Notes: generated by a model from the sequence alone, not told the origin. Counted from the stretch's first letter, positions 43,177 to 52,848 are shown. The stretch: DNA of 64,000 nucleotides from Dyella mobilis (GCF_016904945.1 NZ_JADIKF010000038.1:164241-228240), one strand, 5' to 3'. Numbers and translations are program-made.

Positions 43177-43253
43177 CCGCTTTGGCGCGGTTGGCATCGA
43201 GCTTGCAACAACACACTCGAAAGCCTCATCCAACCGTTTACAGGAGTACCGCC

Positions 43254-43340
43254 ATGAAATTCGAAACCCTGATGCTCAGCAGCTTCTTCGCCACCTGCGT
43301 AGTGCTTTGCGTGTCGACCCTGGCTGCCATGCTGGCCTGA
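43254..43340 (+). CDS. 28-residue single-helix membrane peptide
   Basis: MKFETLMLSSFFATCVVLC continuing VSTLAAMLA, start ATG with a strong CAGGAGTACCGCC ribosome binding site. Short polar N-terminus and one hydrophobic helix to the C-terminus. Too short for usual gene callers. It stands alone, with a palindrome and a terminator upstream. No family recognised; small membrane peptides of this kind often act as regulators or subunits of larger membrane complexes. Confidence 0.6.
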   Translation: MKFETLMLSSFFATCVVLCVSTLAAMLA

Positions 43341-43459
43341 TAAAAGAATTCACCTGGATCCATACACGCTTCACTAGATCCCGATGAACAGCCTCGCCAT
43401 CGATGCAACGACGCACCATGCCACGATGGCCAAAGCGGACCAACGCGCGGAAACCTCAA

Positions 43460-44929
43460 CTACGCGCACTCGAACAACGCCATGAACCCGAAATCCTGGT
43501 GCAGTTGCACGTGGCAGTGGAACAGCGACAGGCCGCGCTGGTCGGCGGTAAAGTCGACTTCCATGCTCTGATAGCCGCCTAGCATCGCCACGTCCTTGAT
43601 GATGCCGCCGGTTGGCTGGCCGGCGATGCTGGCGATCTCGAAGCTGTGCCGATGCAGGTGCATCGGATGGATGTCGTCGCTGCCGTTGTGCATGCGCAGG
43701 CGGTAGCGCTTGCCGTATGCGAGCTGGAACATCGGCTTCATCGCCTGCATGTCGAATGCTACCCCGTTGATGGTCCATCGATTGAAACTGTGGTCGGCGG
43801 CATTCTGCTTGGCGAAGGTCAGGTCGATGATCTGCTCCGGTTCGGTCGCGCGCGTATTCGGCAGAGCGAATAGCCGGTAATCCCAACCGAAGGGCGGCGG
43901 CGCGATCCATTGCGGTTTTCCGCTATGCCCGGCGTATTCCACCACGATGCCCATGCCGTGGCCGCGATCGTCATCGTCGAGATCGCCCAGCACCCAGGTA
44001 CCTGGATGATTCATCTCGACGACGGCGCTGATGCGTTCGGCGGTGCCGATCCACAGCACCGGCACGTCGGCCGGATGCGGCACGGGATTGCCATCCAGCG
44101 CGATGACTTTGAAGACGTGGCCAGGCAGGGCAAGGCTGCGTATTTCGGTGGCGCTGCCGTTGAGCACGTGCAGCAGCACGCGCTCGCCCTGCTTCACGCG
44201 GATCGGCTCGCCGGACCCAAGCGCGCGACCGTTGATGGCAAACGCCTGATAGCCCACTTCATAGCCCTTGGCGTGACCGCTGGCCAGCGATGCCTGCATG
44301 GCAGACTCGCCGCGCTGCTCCAAAGTGCGATCGCGCTGGGCGGGGCGCAGGAAATCCATCGCCATGTCGCCGCCCTTGCTGAAGAACGGATCGAATTCCT
44401 TGAGCGTCAGGAATATTTCGTGATCGTAGTTGCCCGGTTCGTGGCGCGGCTCGATATACACCGGACCTACCTGGCCGCTGTATTGGCCCAGGGTCAAATC
44501 GCTGCCGGCCACGACGTGGGTGTGATAGAAGCGCAAGCCCCCAGGACCCGGCACAAACGACAGCCGGCGCATGCCGTGCGCGGGAATGTATGGCGTGCCT
44601 TCTTCGGCGGCGCCGTCGACATCCACCGGCAGAAACTGGCCGTGCCAGTGCAATTGCTCCGGCACGTCGGTGTCGTTGTACACGTCGACCACCACGCGCC
44701 GACCTTCCTTGAGGCGGATCAGCGGCCCCGGAAACTGGTCGTTGTACGTGGTGGTCGAGACGATGTGATCGGGAGACAGTTCCACCAGGCTGCGCGCGAT
44801 GCGCAAGGTGTAGTCGGCATTGCCTGCCATGGCCATAGCCGGCCCGGCCGCCTGCGCCAGCGTGGGCAAGCCACTGCTCAAGGCAGCGAGGCCACCAAGC
44901 TTGAGGAAATCGCGGCGATCGATCGGCAT
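43460..44929 (-). CDS. Multicopper oxidase
   Basis: 489 residues from ATG 44929 with GGGAGAACG upstream. Twin-arginine signal (DRRDFLKLGGLAALSSGLPT), so it is exported folded. Copper motifs in order: HWHG (94-97), HTH (136-138), HPMHLHRHSFE (near 425-435) and HCHVQLHQDFGFM (471-483) for the trinuclear and type 1 sites. Domain layout is that of three-domain laccase-like oxidases. Substrates may be phenols, metal ions or copper itself; no methionine-rich region of CueO type is seen. It is alone in its operon as far as can be judged. Confidence 0.9.
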   Translation of the reverse strand: MPIDRRDFLKLGGLAALSSGLPTLAQAAGPAMAMAGNADYTLRIARSLVELSPDHIVSTTTYNDQFPGPLIRLKEGRRVVVDVYNDTDVPEQLHWHGQFLPVDVDGAAEEGTPYIPAHGMRRLSFVPGPGGLRFYHTHVVAGSDLTLGQYSGQVGPVYIEPRHEPGNYDHEIFLTLKEFDPFFSKGGDMAMDFLRPAQRDRTLEQRGESAMQASLASGHAKGYEVGYQAFAINGRALGSGEPIRVKQGERVLLHVLNGSATEIRSLALPGHVFKVIALDGNPVPHPADVPVLWIGTAERISAVVEMNHPGTWVLGDLDDDDRGHGMGIVVEYAGHSGKPQWIAPPPFGWDYRLFALPNTRATEPEQIIDLTFAKQNAADHSFNRWTINGVAFDMQAMKPMFQLAYGKRYRLRMHNGSDDIHPMHLHRHSFEIASIAGQPTGGIIKDVAMLGGYQSMEVDFTADQRGLSLFHCHVQLHQDFGFMALFECA

Positions 44930-45016
44930 GGGGCGTTCTCCCGGTGTGCCCGGATGGAGAAGCAAGAACTTATCTTAGCCCCTCTGCGCCACCGGAACGG
45001 ATGCGCTCACCGCCCG

Positions 45017-45571
45017 TCACGTCCACTTGCCCCACCTGTCGCGATGCCGGTACACCAGCCCGAATTTATCCGCCCGCGCCCTGATCAGGCCGCACAAGCC
45101 AGGCACGTCTTCGAAGCTGTCGCTCAGCGTGAAAATGCGCCGCTCGCCCGCATCGAACGCCGATAGCGTCATGCCGCCTTTTCCGCCTTGGACCAGCGTC
45201 AGTTTTTTGATGTCTTTATAGCCGACGAATGTTTCGCGGCTGAAACGGGTGATGCGCAGGCCACTCTCAACGGCAACGATGGAGAACGAGCGCATGTAGA
45301 TATAAAGAAAAGTCGCACCGACGGTCGGCAGTATCCCCGCGAGCAGGTAGGGATACAGCGCCGTTCCGGTTGGCCGTGGATGTGCCAGCACGTACGTGCA
45401 AAAGCTAAGCAGGGCAAATGCCGGTGCGCAGATGAGCAGGGCCGTCAGATTCGACTTCTTGTATCGAAAGACTTCCTCATCGCCGCTTACGTCGTGCACC
45501 GACGAGCGGGTCAACGCGACGAATATCGCCAGCGTGACCAAAACGAGCAGCGAAACCAGACCGATGATCAT
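45017..45571 (-). CDS. Membrane protein with PH-like domain
   Basis: 184 residues. N-terminal membrane helix (MIIGLVSLLVLVTLAIFVAL), a second helix pair (about 45-62 and 73-93), then MRSFSIVAVESGLRITRFSR, ETFVGYKDIKKLTLVQGGKG and DAGERRIFTLSDSFEDVPGL, a strand pattern of a bacterial PH-like domain. Same design as the proteins at 17905 and 22146. Function unknown. Confidence 0.55.
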   Translation of the reverse strand: MIIGLVSLLVLVTLAIFVALTRSSVHDVSGDEEVFRYKKSNLTALLICAPAFALLSFCTYVLAHPRPTGTALYPYLLAGILPTVGATFLYIYMRSFSIVAVESGLRITRFSRETFVGYKDIKKLTLVQGGKGGMTLSAFDAGERRIFTLSDSFEDVPGLCGLIRARADKFGLVYRHRDRWGKWT

Positions 45572-45732
45572 GGATTGCTATCTGCCCCATCCATAGCGGA
45601 GAAAGGTGTGCCCGTCGTGCCGCCCACATTGCCTACTGCCACCGTGCTGTGCAAGGCCGCAGACAGCGACCTGCTACGCAAACTGTTACATTCCGCTGCC
45701 AGACTGAACCTCACGGGCAGGTCTTACACGAT

Positions 45733-46371
45733 ATGAACAGCACTTACAGCGTAACCATGGGCGACAACGTTGCGGCCTCTCCCGCATTGCCGCCGGCACA
45801 AGCCTTTGACCTGTTTGCCACCCGCATCTGGCAGGTACCGCTGAAGTATCCGGCGCCGCAATATGCGTCGTGGGTGCAGGCCATCGAGGCGATGCGCACA
45901 GCGAACCCCGCACCCGCCGGGCGTACCAATCGCGGCGGCTGGAACAGCACGGACAACGCGGTGTTGCAGCAGCCGGCGTTTGCGGATCTGCTCGGCGTCA
46001 CCCGCGGCTACTGCGCACAGGCGTTCGCCGAGATGGGCCTTGGCAACCCGGCGTTCGCCTTGCAGTCTTGGGTGAATATCCACGATCGCGGCGGCTTCAA
46101 CTTCCAGCATCTGCACGAAGGCGCCCTGCTCTGCGGCACGTTCTACCTGCAGGTGCCGGAGGGATCCGGCGCGCTGGTGTTCAAGGATCCCCGCCTGGGC
46201 GTGCTCAATTCGTTTGCCAAAGGCAACGGCGCGAACGCCTATAAAGATATCCAGCTACGTCCTTCGGCCGGCTTGCTGGTGCTTTTTCCGCACTGGCTGG
46301 AGCACTTCGTGGAGCCGCACGGCAACGACCTGCCGCGCATTTGCATTCCGTTCAACGCGGTGCGACCCTGA
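45733..46371 (+). CDS. 2OG-Fe(II) oxygenase, TIGR02466 type
   Basis: 212 residues from ATG 45733. The conserved order is AFDLFATRIWQVPLKYPAPQ, then RTNRGGWNSTDNAVLQQPAF, SWVNIHDRGGFNFQHLHEGA, FYLQVPEGSGALVFKDPRLG and LVLFPHWLEHFVEPHGNDLP. The iron ligands are probably His in HLHEGA with acid in KDPR and His in EHFVEPHG, as in the TIGR02466 family of putative 2-oxoglutarate- and iron-dependent dioxygenases. Substrate unknown. Confidence 0.75.
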   Translation: MNSTYSVTMGDNVAASPALPPAQAFDLFATRIWQVPLKYPAPQYASWVQAIEAMRTANPAPAGRTNRGGWNSTDNAVLQQPAFADLLGVTRGYCAQAFAEMGLGNPAFALQSWVNIHDRGGFNFQHLHEGALLCGTFYLQVPEGSGALVFKDPRLGVLNSFAKGNGANAYKDIQLRPSAGLLVLFPHWLEHFVEPHGNDLPRICIPFNAVRP

Positions 46372-46475
46372 GCCCCGCCCGGGGATCTACACGAAAGCGT
46401 CACACATTCACCCTAGTCTCTGCGAACTTCCAAGTACCGTAGCCGGTTGCGGCCGGCACGGTCGAAGAGGTCTTG

Positions 46476-46991
46476 ATGCGCGAAAAGCATGCGACCTGGT
46501 CGGCATTGTTCGCAGAGAAGCGGGCAACGTTGAGCAGCTATTTTCTGCGGCGGGTGGCGCATCGCTGGGATGCACAGGACCTGGTGCAGGAGGTTTACCT
46601 GCGCCTGTTGCGCATGGAGCCGGCCGACGCCGCCAACATACTCAGCCCCGAAGCCTACTTGTTCACGGTGGCGGCCAACCTGGTGAAGGAACACGCCGTA
46701 CTGCGCCAGCAGCAGCCGCTGGGCAGCGATGAACTGGAACACGTCGTGGAGCACCTGGTGGCGCCCAGCAACGTCGAAGCGGATGTGGACAGCGAATCGC
46801 GGCGGCGCCACCTGGCCTCGCTGATGGAACGCCTGCCGCCCAAATGCCGGGCGGTGATGGTGATGCACTATCGCGACGAGCTGTCGTACCGGGAAATCGC
46901 CGAGCGCATGTCGATTTCGACCAATATGGTCAAGAAGTACATCGTAAAGGGACTGGCAGCGTGCCGGCAGCGGATGGCCGACTATGAATGA
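46476..46991 (+). CDS. ECF sigma factor, FecI-like
   Basis: 171 residues from ATG 46476. Region 2: FAEKRATLSSYFLRRVAHRW, DAQDLVQEVYLRLLRM. Region 4: LPPKCRAVMVMHYRDELSYR, EIAERMSISTNMVKKYIVKG. This is the FecI-type arrangement, with the following FecR-like gene starting inside its 3' end (8 bases overlap). It should direct transcription of the downstream receptor gene when the receptor is occupied. Confidence 0.85.
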   Translation: MREKHATWSALFAEKRATLSSYFLRRVAHRWDAQDLVQEVYLRLLRMEPADAANILSPEAYLFTVAANLVKEHAVLRQQQPLGSDELEHVVEHLVAPSNVEADVDSESRRRHLASLMERLPPKCRAVMVMHYRDELSYREIAERMSISTNMVKKYIVKGLAACRQRMADYE

Positions 46992-48123
46992 ATTGACCCA
47001 ACTCGACGCCGCGCGGCAAGCGCGCCGCATCACCGAGCAGGCCGCGGCCTGGTACATCGAGCAGCAGGAACCGCTCAGCGAACGGCAGCGCACCGCATTT
47101 CTGGACTGGCTGCGCGCCTCGCCCCTGCACGTGGCCGAATATTTCGCGATCGCACAGATGCACGGCGACGTGAAGGCCGCCGCCGCACTCGAGAAGCTCT
47201 CGGCGGACGAGCTGGCGGAGCAGGCGCGGCACAGCAATCCGATCGTGATGTTTCCGCGCGTAGGGAAAGCCGAACCCGGGACGCGAAACCCGCAGCCCGC
47301 GCGCAGGTCCCACATCGGGCTCGCGCTCGGCGGTGTCGCCGGCATGGCGGCGGCCATCGCCGCAGCATGGCTTGGCCTGGCGCCCAGGCATGCTGTGCCC
47401 GTGCAGACGGTCGCGCAGGCGTCCGTGCAGAGCTATGCGGGCAATGCCGCCGGCGTACGCGCGCTGACGCTTTCCGATGGCACGCTGATCCAGCTCGACC
47501 GCGACAGCCGCATCGAGGTGCGGTTCGATGCGCATCAGCGACGCATTGCAGTACTGCGCGGGCACGTGCTGTTCGACATCGGCAAGGATCGCGTGCGCCC
47601 GATGCTGGTCGACGTCGGCGGCCACGTTTTGCAGGATATCGGCACCATCTTCGACGTCAGGCGCGATGCGGCCGGCGACACGCTCACCGTCATCAGCGGC
47701 CGCGTGCGCGTATTGAAAGCGCAAACTCCGCCAGCCAAGGGCGATGAACTGCCGCCGCCGGGGGATTCCGTCGCCGACCTTACCGCGGGCCAGCAGATCG
47801 ACCTCGATGTCTCCGGCACGAGTCGCATCCACACCGTGCAGGCCGCTCAAGCTACCGCGTGGCTGCCGTCGGAAATCAGCTTCCAGCACGAAACCATCGG
47901 CAACGTCGCCCGCCGCTTCAATGCCTACACCAGCAAGCCGTTGGCGATCGAGGACGCCGGCATTGCCGGCCAACGCATCAGCGGCATCTTCCACGCCAAC
48001 AATCCGCAAGCCTTCGTTGCCTACCTCGCCACCTTGCCGGATGTGCGCGTGATCGATGCCGGAGATCGCATCCGCGTCGTGTCCGTTTCGCATGAAACCA
48101 ACACCAAGGCCGGGCAGCTGTAA
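46984..48123 (+). CDS. FecR family anti-sigma regulator
   Basis: 379 residues, ATG 46984 overlapping the sigma gene. N-terminal DUF4880 cytoplasmic domain (AAAWYIEQQEPLSERQRTAF, LDWLRASPLHVAEYFAIAQM), a membrane helix at about 112-130 (IGLALGGVAGMAAAIAAAWL), then the periplasmic FecR domain (VRALTLSDGTLIQLDRDSRI, FDAHQRRIAVLRGHVLFDIG, TLTVISGRVRVL) and a C-terminal STN-like part (SFQHETIGNVARRFNAYTSK). It relays the signal from receptor to sigma factor across the inner membrane. Confidence 0.85.
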   Translation: MNELTQLDAARQARRITEQAAAWYIEQQEPLSERQRTAFLDWLRASPLHVAEYFAIAQMHGDVKAAAALEKLSADELAEQARHSNPIVMFPRVGKAEPGTRNPQPARRSHIGLALGGVAGMAAAIAAAWLGLAPRHAVPVQTVAQASVQSYAGNAAGVRALTLSDGTLIQLDRDSRIEVRFDAHQRRIAVLRGHVLFDIGKDRVRPMLVDVGGHVLQDIGTIFDVRRDAAGDTLTVISGRVRVLKAQTPPAKGDELPPPGDSVADLTAGQQIDLDVSGTSRIHTVQAAQATAWLPSEISFQHETIGNVARRFNAYTSKPLAIEDAGIAGQRISGIFHANNPQAFVAYLATLPDVRVIDAGDRIRVVSVSHETNTKAGQL

Positions 48124-48231
48124 CAAAAAATTCACTGAAGTCGCGGTACCCGGTTTTGCGCGTGGAGACTCTTGATTGATAAGTGCTGGCGAAAACGCCC
48201 GCTCCACTCGTCCCTCAGAGCCTCCCTTCTC

Positions 48232-51036
48232 ATGCGAAATCGTTTGGCACTACACATAGCGCTCGTGCTCGGCACGAGCACCCCATTGGCGGTGTTCGCA
48301 CAAGCCGCCACCGCATCGCACACGGTGGCGATCGCGCCGATGCCGCTGGCCAAGGCGCTGCAAAGTTTCTCGCACGAAGCGGGCATGCAGATCGTCTACA
48401 GTTCCGATATTCCCGACAGCATCCGCAGCCCCGGTGCGCAGGCGGGCTTGGCGCCGGAGCAGCAACTGCGCCAGCTGCTGGCTGGAACGGGCCTCACCTA
48501 TCGCTTCGTCACGCCCAATACGGTAACCATCGTCCCGGGAAACGTGGCAGCCAATGCGGGCAATCCGGCCCCCGCTGCGGCAGCGACGGCCGGTAGTGCA
48601 GGCTCCAACCCCAACAACAACGGCGCGGCGTTGACCGGCCCGGAAAAAACCGCGAAGGATCTGGCCAGCGTAGTAGTCACGGCGCGCTCCGGCGTGGACG
48701 TGCGCACACGTGCGCAAACCAGCTATTCGGTCACCACCATCGATGAAGACCGCCTGCGCATGCAGGCGCCGACCAGCGTGACCGAAGCGGTGAAATCGGT
48801 GCCGGGCTTCTGGGTGGAATCCTCCGGCGGCGAAGCCAGCGGCAACATCCGTGCGCGCGGCATTCCGGTGGACGGCTACGGTTCGGTCAATCTGCTGGAG
48901 GACGGCATTCCGGTGCAGCACGATCCGGCGCTGGGCTACCTCAACGCCGACCAGGCATTCCGGTTGGATGAAACGATCGACCACATCGAAGTGGTGCGCG
49001 GCGGTCCGTCTTCCATTTTCTATTCGAATGCACCGGCCGGCGCGATTAATTTCATTCCGCGCCAGGTGGATGACATGCCCGATGGCCTGGTGAAGTACAC
49101 CGTCGGCAATTATTCCTTGAACCGCCTGGATTTCTGGTACGGCACGCCGATCGGCGACGGCTGGAAATTCAGCACCGGCGGCTTCTGGCGCACCGACAAC
49201 GGCATACGCAAACCCGGCTTCACCAATGACGATGGCGGGCAACTGCGCGCCACCTTGTCCAAACAGTTCGACAACGGCGATATCAGCATCGACCTGAAAC
49301 ACATGGACGACAAGGTCGGTTTCGACCTCGGCATTCCGATGTACCGCAACCCGAGCGGCGACCTGGTGGCGGTGCCCGGCTTCAACGGCAATTACGGCAC
49401 CGTGGCCGGCCCCGAAACGGAGCATGCGTCGCTTCAACAAGGCAATGGCAGCTATTACAACTTCAACGACAGCCTCGGCACCGACGTGAAGCGCACGCAG
49501 TTCACGGTGAAGTTCGACTACAACCTGGGGGACGACTGGAAGCTGTCGGAAGACCTGCGCTACAGCGACACCGATACGATCCGCAACGGTGTCTACCCGA
49601 ACGCCATCGAGACCGCAGACGCATTCTATGCCTCGGCCAAGTCGCATCTCTTGCAGTATTACCCTGGCGCTGCCGGCATGCAGCTGCAGTACGTCGATTC
49701 CGGTGCAGCCTTCAATAACACCAACCAGAATGGCAACGGCCTGGTGATTCTGGGCGGCCTGCGCGGCATCACCATGCCCATGCACGAGATCACCAGCGAT
49801 ACCCGCCTGATGCGCAAGTTCGAATTCGGCGACCAGACCCACGACGTGACGTTCGGCTACTACCACGCCTATTTCGCGCAGAACTTCGACCGCTTCTCCT
49901 CCACCGTGCTATTGGATACCTCCGATAACGCCAAGCTGCTGAACTTGGTGGCGGTGAATGCCGACGGCGCGCCGATCGGCATGCTCACCGACGACGGCGT
50001 TTACAACAACGGCTACGAATGGGCGCATTCCTCGGGCAAATCCAACACGGACGCGTTCTACGCATCGGACGAATGGCAGGTGACCGATGCGCTGCGCATC
50101 GACGGCGGCGCGCGCTGGGAGCGGGTGAATACCGTCGGCTGGACCGAGTCTTCCACCACCGCCAATCTTGGCACGCCGTGGAGCGCCGACATCCTCACCG
50201 GCAGCGGGCAATACGTCGACTACAACCACAGCTTCAGCAAGCTCGGCTGGACCCTGGGCGCGAACTATCAGTTCAGCGATCACCAGGGCGTGTTCGCGCG
50301 CTATACCTCCACCTTCCGCCTGCCCAATCTCAGCTCGTACATCACCACGCCGACGGCCACGCCGATCACCCAGACGATGATCCTGCCGGAGGTTGGCTAC
50401 AAGTTCGCCAACGAGTACATCGAAACCTACGAAACGTTTTTCTATACGCGCTACGACGACGTAGGCTTCAGCAACTACGTGTTCAACCCCACGTCCGGCG
50501 CATCGACCGCGCAAACCGGTTACGCGGACACCGAGACCTACGGCCTGGAGCTGGAGGGCACGGTGTATCCGGTGAAGTGGTTCGATATCCAGTACAGCGC
50601 CACACTGCAGGATCCACGCTACAAGGGACTTCGCTACACCACCGTCACGGCGGGCGCGCCGGTGTTGAACGACTATGACGACGACCAGCTGATCCGCGTG
50701 CCGCGGAAGAGCGCGCGCATCGTGCCGGGCGTGAACCTGCTGAACAACAAGCTGCGCCTGCAGGCGGCTTTTGAATACGAAGGCAAGCGTTTCTCCGATA
50801 CCGCCAACTCGGTGGTGCTGCCGCAATACACCACACTGGGCTTCAGCGCGCGCTACCAGGCCACGCCGGATCTCTCGTTCTTCGTGTATGCCGACAACAT
50901 CACCAATTCACTGGGACTGACCGAAGGCAATCCGCGTTCGGGCGAGTTGAAGAGCACCGATGCCGGCGCGACGGTGTTCATTGCCCGGCCGTTGCTGGGG
51001 CGTTCGTTCCGCGCTTCGGTGATGTATCGGTTTTGA
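48232..51036 (+). CDS. FecA-type TonB-dependent receptor with STN domain
   Basis: 934 residues from ATG 48232 (TTG 48172 is a longer alternative). After a signal peptide comes an STN signalling domain (HTVAIAPMPLAKALQSFSHE, AGMQIVYSSDIPDSIRSPGA, LRQLLAGTGLTYRFVTPNTV), a TonB box region (DLASVVVTARSGVDVRTRAQ), a plug (RLRMQAPTSVTEAVKSVPGF, GNIRARGIPVDGYGSVNLLE, IDHIEVVRGGPSSIFYSNAP) and a 22-strand barrel ending SFRASVMYRF. The STN domain plus FecI/FecR upstream make this a trans-envelope signalling receptor. Ligand probably a siderophore or iron complex; not identified. Confidence 0.85.
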   Translation: MRNRLALHIALVLGTSTPLAVFAQAATASHTVAIAPMPLAKALQSFSHEAGMQIVYSSDIPDSIRSPGAQAGLAPEQQLRQLLAGTGLTYRFVTPNTVTIVPGNVAANAGNPAPAAAATAGSAGSNPNNNGAALTGPEKTAKDLASVVVTARSGVDVRTRAQTSYSVTTIDEDRLRMQAPTSVTEAVKSVPGFWVESSGGEASGNIRARGIPVDGYGSVNLLEDGIPVQHDPALGYLNADQAFRLDETIDHIEVVRGGPSSIFYSNAPAGAINFIPRQVDDMPDGLVKYTVGNYSLNRLDFWYGTPIGDGWKFSTGGFWRTDNGIRKPGFTNDDGGQLRATLSKQFDNGDISIDLKHMDDKVGFDLGIPMYRNPSGDLVAVPGFNGNYGTVAGPETEHASLQQGNGSYYNFNDSLGTDVKRTQFTVKFDYNLGDDWKLSEDLRYSDTDTIRNGVYPNAIETADAFYASAKSHLLQYYPGAAGMQLQYVDSGAAFNNTNQNGNGLVILGGLRGITMPMHEITSDTRLMRKFEFGDQTHDVTFGYYHAYFAQNFDRFSSTVLLDTSDNAKLLNLVAVNADGAPIGMLTDDGVYNNGYEWAHSSGKSNTDAFYASDEWQVTDALRIDGGARWERVNTVGWTESSTTANLGTPWSADILTGSGQYVDYNHSFSKLGWTLGANYQFSDHQGVFARYTSTFRLPNLSSYITTPTATPITQTMILPEVGYKFANEYIETYETFFYTRYDDVGFSNYVFNPTSGASTAQTGYADTETYGLELEGTVYPVKWFDIQYSATLQDPRYKGLRYTTVTAGAPVLNDYDDDQLIRVPRKSARIVPGVNLLNNKLRLQAAFEYEGKRFSDTANSVVLPQYTTLGFSARYQATPDLSFFVYADNITNSLGLTEGNPRSGELKSTDAGATVFIARPLLGRSFRASVMYRF

Positions 51037-51045
51037 TCGGCTGGT

Positions 51046-51098
51046 CTCCCTCCCCTGCGACGCGAAGCTAGTCCCGTGGGACGCAGTAGGGGAGGGAG
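51046..51098. repeat. Inverted repeat, CTCCCTCCCC family, copy 1
   Basis: CTCCCTCCCCTGCG on the left and GCAGTAGGGGAGGGAG on the right make a long stem with AGTCCCGTGGGACG in the middle (itself CCC/GGG paired). It lies ten bases after the FecA-like stop codon and may act as terminator. Copies at 52697 and 61723. Confidence 0.75.
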
Positions 51099-51144
51099 CA
51101 GTGTTTTCCGCATTCGTGCTCCTCAGCTCCCTAAGCGATATCTC

Positions 51145-52647
51145 ATGAAAATCCGCAGCGCGATCGGCTCGTTGGTGCTCATGGCCCTGCTCCTGTGTTC
51201 CGCTTGCATCGTCCACGCCGATGACACACCGCCGAGCCTCGTTCTCAAGGGTCAGGTTCGCCCTGCGGAAAACCACACGTATCAATCGGTGCCGTTCGAG
51301 GTTCCCGCCAACGTCAACCGCATCACCATCCAGTTCGACTACACCGGCCGCAACCAGCGCACCACGATCGACCTCGGTTTGCTTGGACCGGACGGGTTTC
51401 GCGGACAGGACGGCTTTCGCGGCTGGAGCGGCGGAAGCAAGAAGATATTCACCGTCAGCGCCACCGATGCCACGCCGTCGTTCCTGCCGGGAGCCATTCG
51501 CCCCGGGCGCTGGACTCTGTTGCTTGGCATTCCCAATATTCGCCCCAACGCGACGGCCGACTACACGGCGAAGGTGTGGTTCGGGCATCCGGGCGATCCG
51601 GCGTGGTTGCCGGAAGTGTTGAATCCGCCATTGCGCCAGGAAGCCGGCTGGTATCGCGGCGACTTGCATATGCATGGTGCGCACAGCGACGGCAGCTGCG
51701 CCAGCCAGAGCGGCAAGCAGGTACCCTGCCCGCTGTTTCTCACCATCGACGCGGCGCTGCAGCGCGGGCTGGACTTTATTGCGTTGAGCGATCACAACTC
51801 GGTGTCGCAGGCCAACGACATCCGCGAGCTGCAACCCTATTACGACCGCCTGTTGCTGATCCCCGCGCGCGAACTCACCACGTTTACAGGGCACGCCAAC
51901 CTGTTCGGCTCGGATCAGCCGATCGATTTTCGTGTCGGCAGCACCTCGGTGCCGGATTGGAACACGTTGCTGCGCGCGGCTGCGACGTTGCATGGGCTGG
52001 TTTCCATCAACCATCCGATCCGGCCGGACGATGAAACCTGCATGGGCTGCGGCTGGGCGCCGGCCAAGCCGGTGGACATGCATCTGGTACAGGCGATCGA
52101 GGCTGTGAACGGCATCGATGCGATGCTTCCCGATTCGGGCATTCCGTTCTGGCAGCACCTGCTCGACCAGGGCTATCGGCTGACCGGCGTGGGCGGCAGC
52201 GACAATCACGATGCCAAGCAAAGCATCGGCACGCTGATCGGCACGCCGACTACCGTGGTGCATGCCAGCGAGCTCTCGATGCCGGCCATTCTCGCCGGCA
52301 TTCGTGCGGGACACGTCTTCATCGACGTGCAAGGCACGCGCGATCGCTTTCTGGATCTCAGTGCCAGTGTCGGCACGCAGACGGCCGACATGGGCGATGC
52401 GATCACCCTGGCTGCGGGCCAGCGCGCGCGCATCACCGTCAAGGCCTCTGCGCCGCAAGGTAGCCGCGCGGAAATCATCGTGGATGGCAAGGTGTGGCAA
52501 CCGCCGAATGCCGATCTGCTGGTGCGTGGAACGCTGGATCAGTCGTTTGACTGGCAGAGCGACGGCAAGCGACATTGGATCCGCGCCAATGTGCGCGGAG
52601 CGGCTGGGGAGCTGTTGCTGGTGGGGAATCCTGTTTATGTGAACTGA
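51145..52647 (+). CDS. PHP-domain metallohydrolase, CehA/McbA family
   Basis: 500 residues with a signal peptide (GSLVLMALLLCSACIVHADD). A beta-rich N-terminal domain (~30-165) is followed by the PHP core: YRGDLHMHGAHSDGSC with the first HxH at 175-177, LDFIALSDHNSV, LIPARELTTFTGHANLF, VSINHPIRPDDETCMGCGWA, and GVGGSDNHD near 355. These are the metal-binding histidines and aspartates of PHP-type phosphoesterases. The CehA/McbA group includes carbaryl hydrolases and other esterases. Gene order after the FecA-like receptor suggests a ligand-processing role; not proven. Confidence 0.85.
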   Translation: MKIRSAIGSLVLMALLLCSACIVHADDTPPSLVLKGQVRPAENHTYQSVPFEVPANVNRITIQFDYTGRNQRTTIDLGLLGPDGFRGQDGFRGWSGGSKKIFTVSATDATPSFLPGAIRPGRWTLLLGIPNIRPNATADYTAKVWFGHPGDPAWLPEVLNPPLRQEAGWYRGDLHMHGAHSDGSCASQSGKQVPCPLFLTIDAALQRGLDFIALSDHNSVSQANDIRELQPYYDRLLLIPARELTTFTGHANLFGSDQPIDFRVGSTSVPDWNTLLRAAATLHGLVSINHPIRPDDETCMGCGWAPAKPVDMHLVQAIEAVNGIDAMLPDSGIPFWQHLLDQGYRLTGVGGSDNHDAKQSIGTLIGTPTTVVHASELSMPAILAGIRAGHVFIDVQGTRDRFLDLSASVGTQTADMGDAITLAAGQRARITVKASAPQGSRAEIIVDGKVWQPPNADLLVRGTLDQSFDWQSDGKRHWIRANVRGAAGELLLVGNPVYVN

Positions 52648-52696
52648 GGTGGTGTGGGGCGCAAGAACTTAAAAGCTGAAGAGCTGAAGAGCTTTA

Positions 52697-52756
52697 CCCC
52701 CTCCCCACCTCCCCTGTCCCACGGGACTAGCTTTGGGTCGCTAGCAGGGGGAGGAG
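52697..52756. repeat. Inverted repeat, CTCCCTCCCC family, copy 2
   Basis: CCCCCTCCCCACCTCCCCTG on the left, AGCAGGGGGAGGAG on the right. The middle (TGTCCCACGGGACTAGCTTT) is the reverse complement of the middle of copy 1 (AGCTAGTCCCGTGGGAC), so this copy is inverted. It occupies the open frame upstream of the AIM24 gene and sets its start at 52849. Confidence 0.75.
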
Positions 52757-52848
52757 TAAAGCGCGGCGGCCGCTGCACAATGGCACTCCCTCTCATTGGC
52801 CCGTTGGCGCGACAATGCCGGCTGCAACGTCAATTGGGGAACGCAGCA

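Noticed and set aside
46930..48207. 425-residue open frame on the minus strand
   Set aside because: Antisense to fecR and the start of the receptor; no motif or ribosome binding site, while the sense genes form a clear FecI/FecR/FecA unit.
48250..49866. 538-residue open frame on the minus strand
   Set aside because: Antisense to the FecA-type receptor; same kind of shadow frame.
50908..52575. 555-residue open frame on the minus strand
   Set aside because: Antisense to the receptor end and the PHP hydrolase; shadow of high-GC coding sequence.
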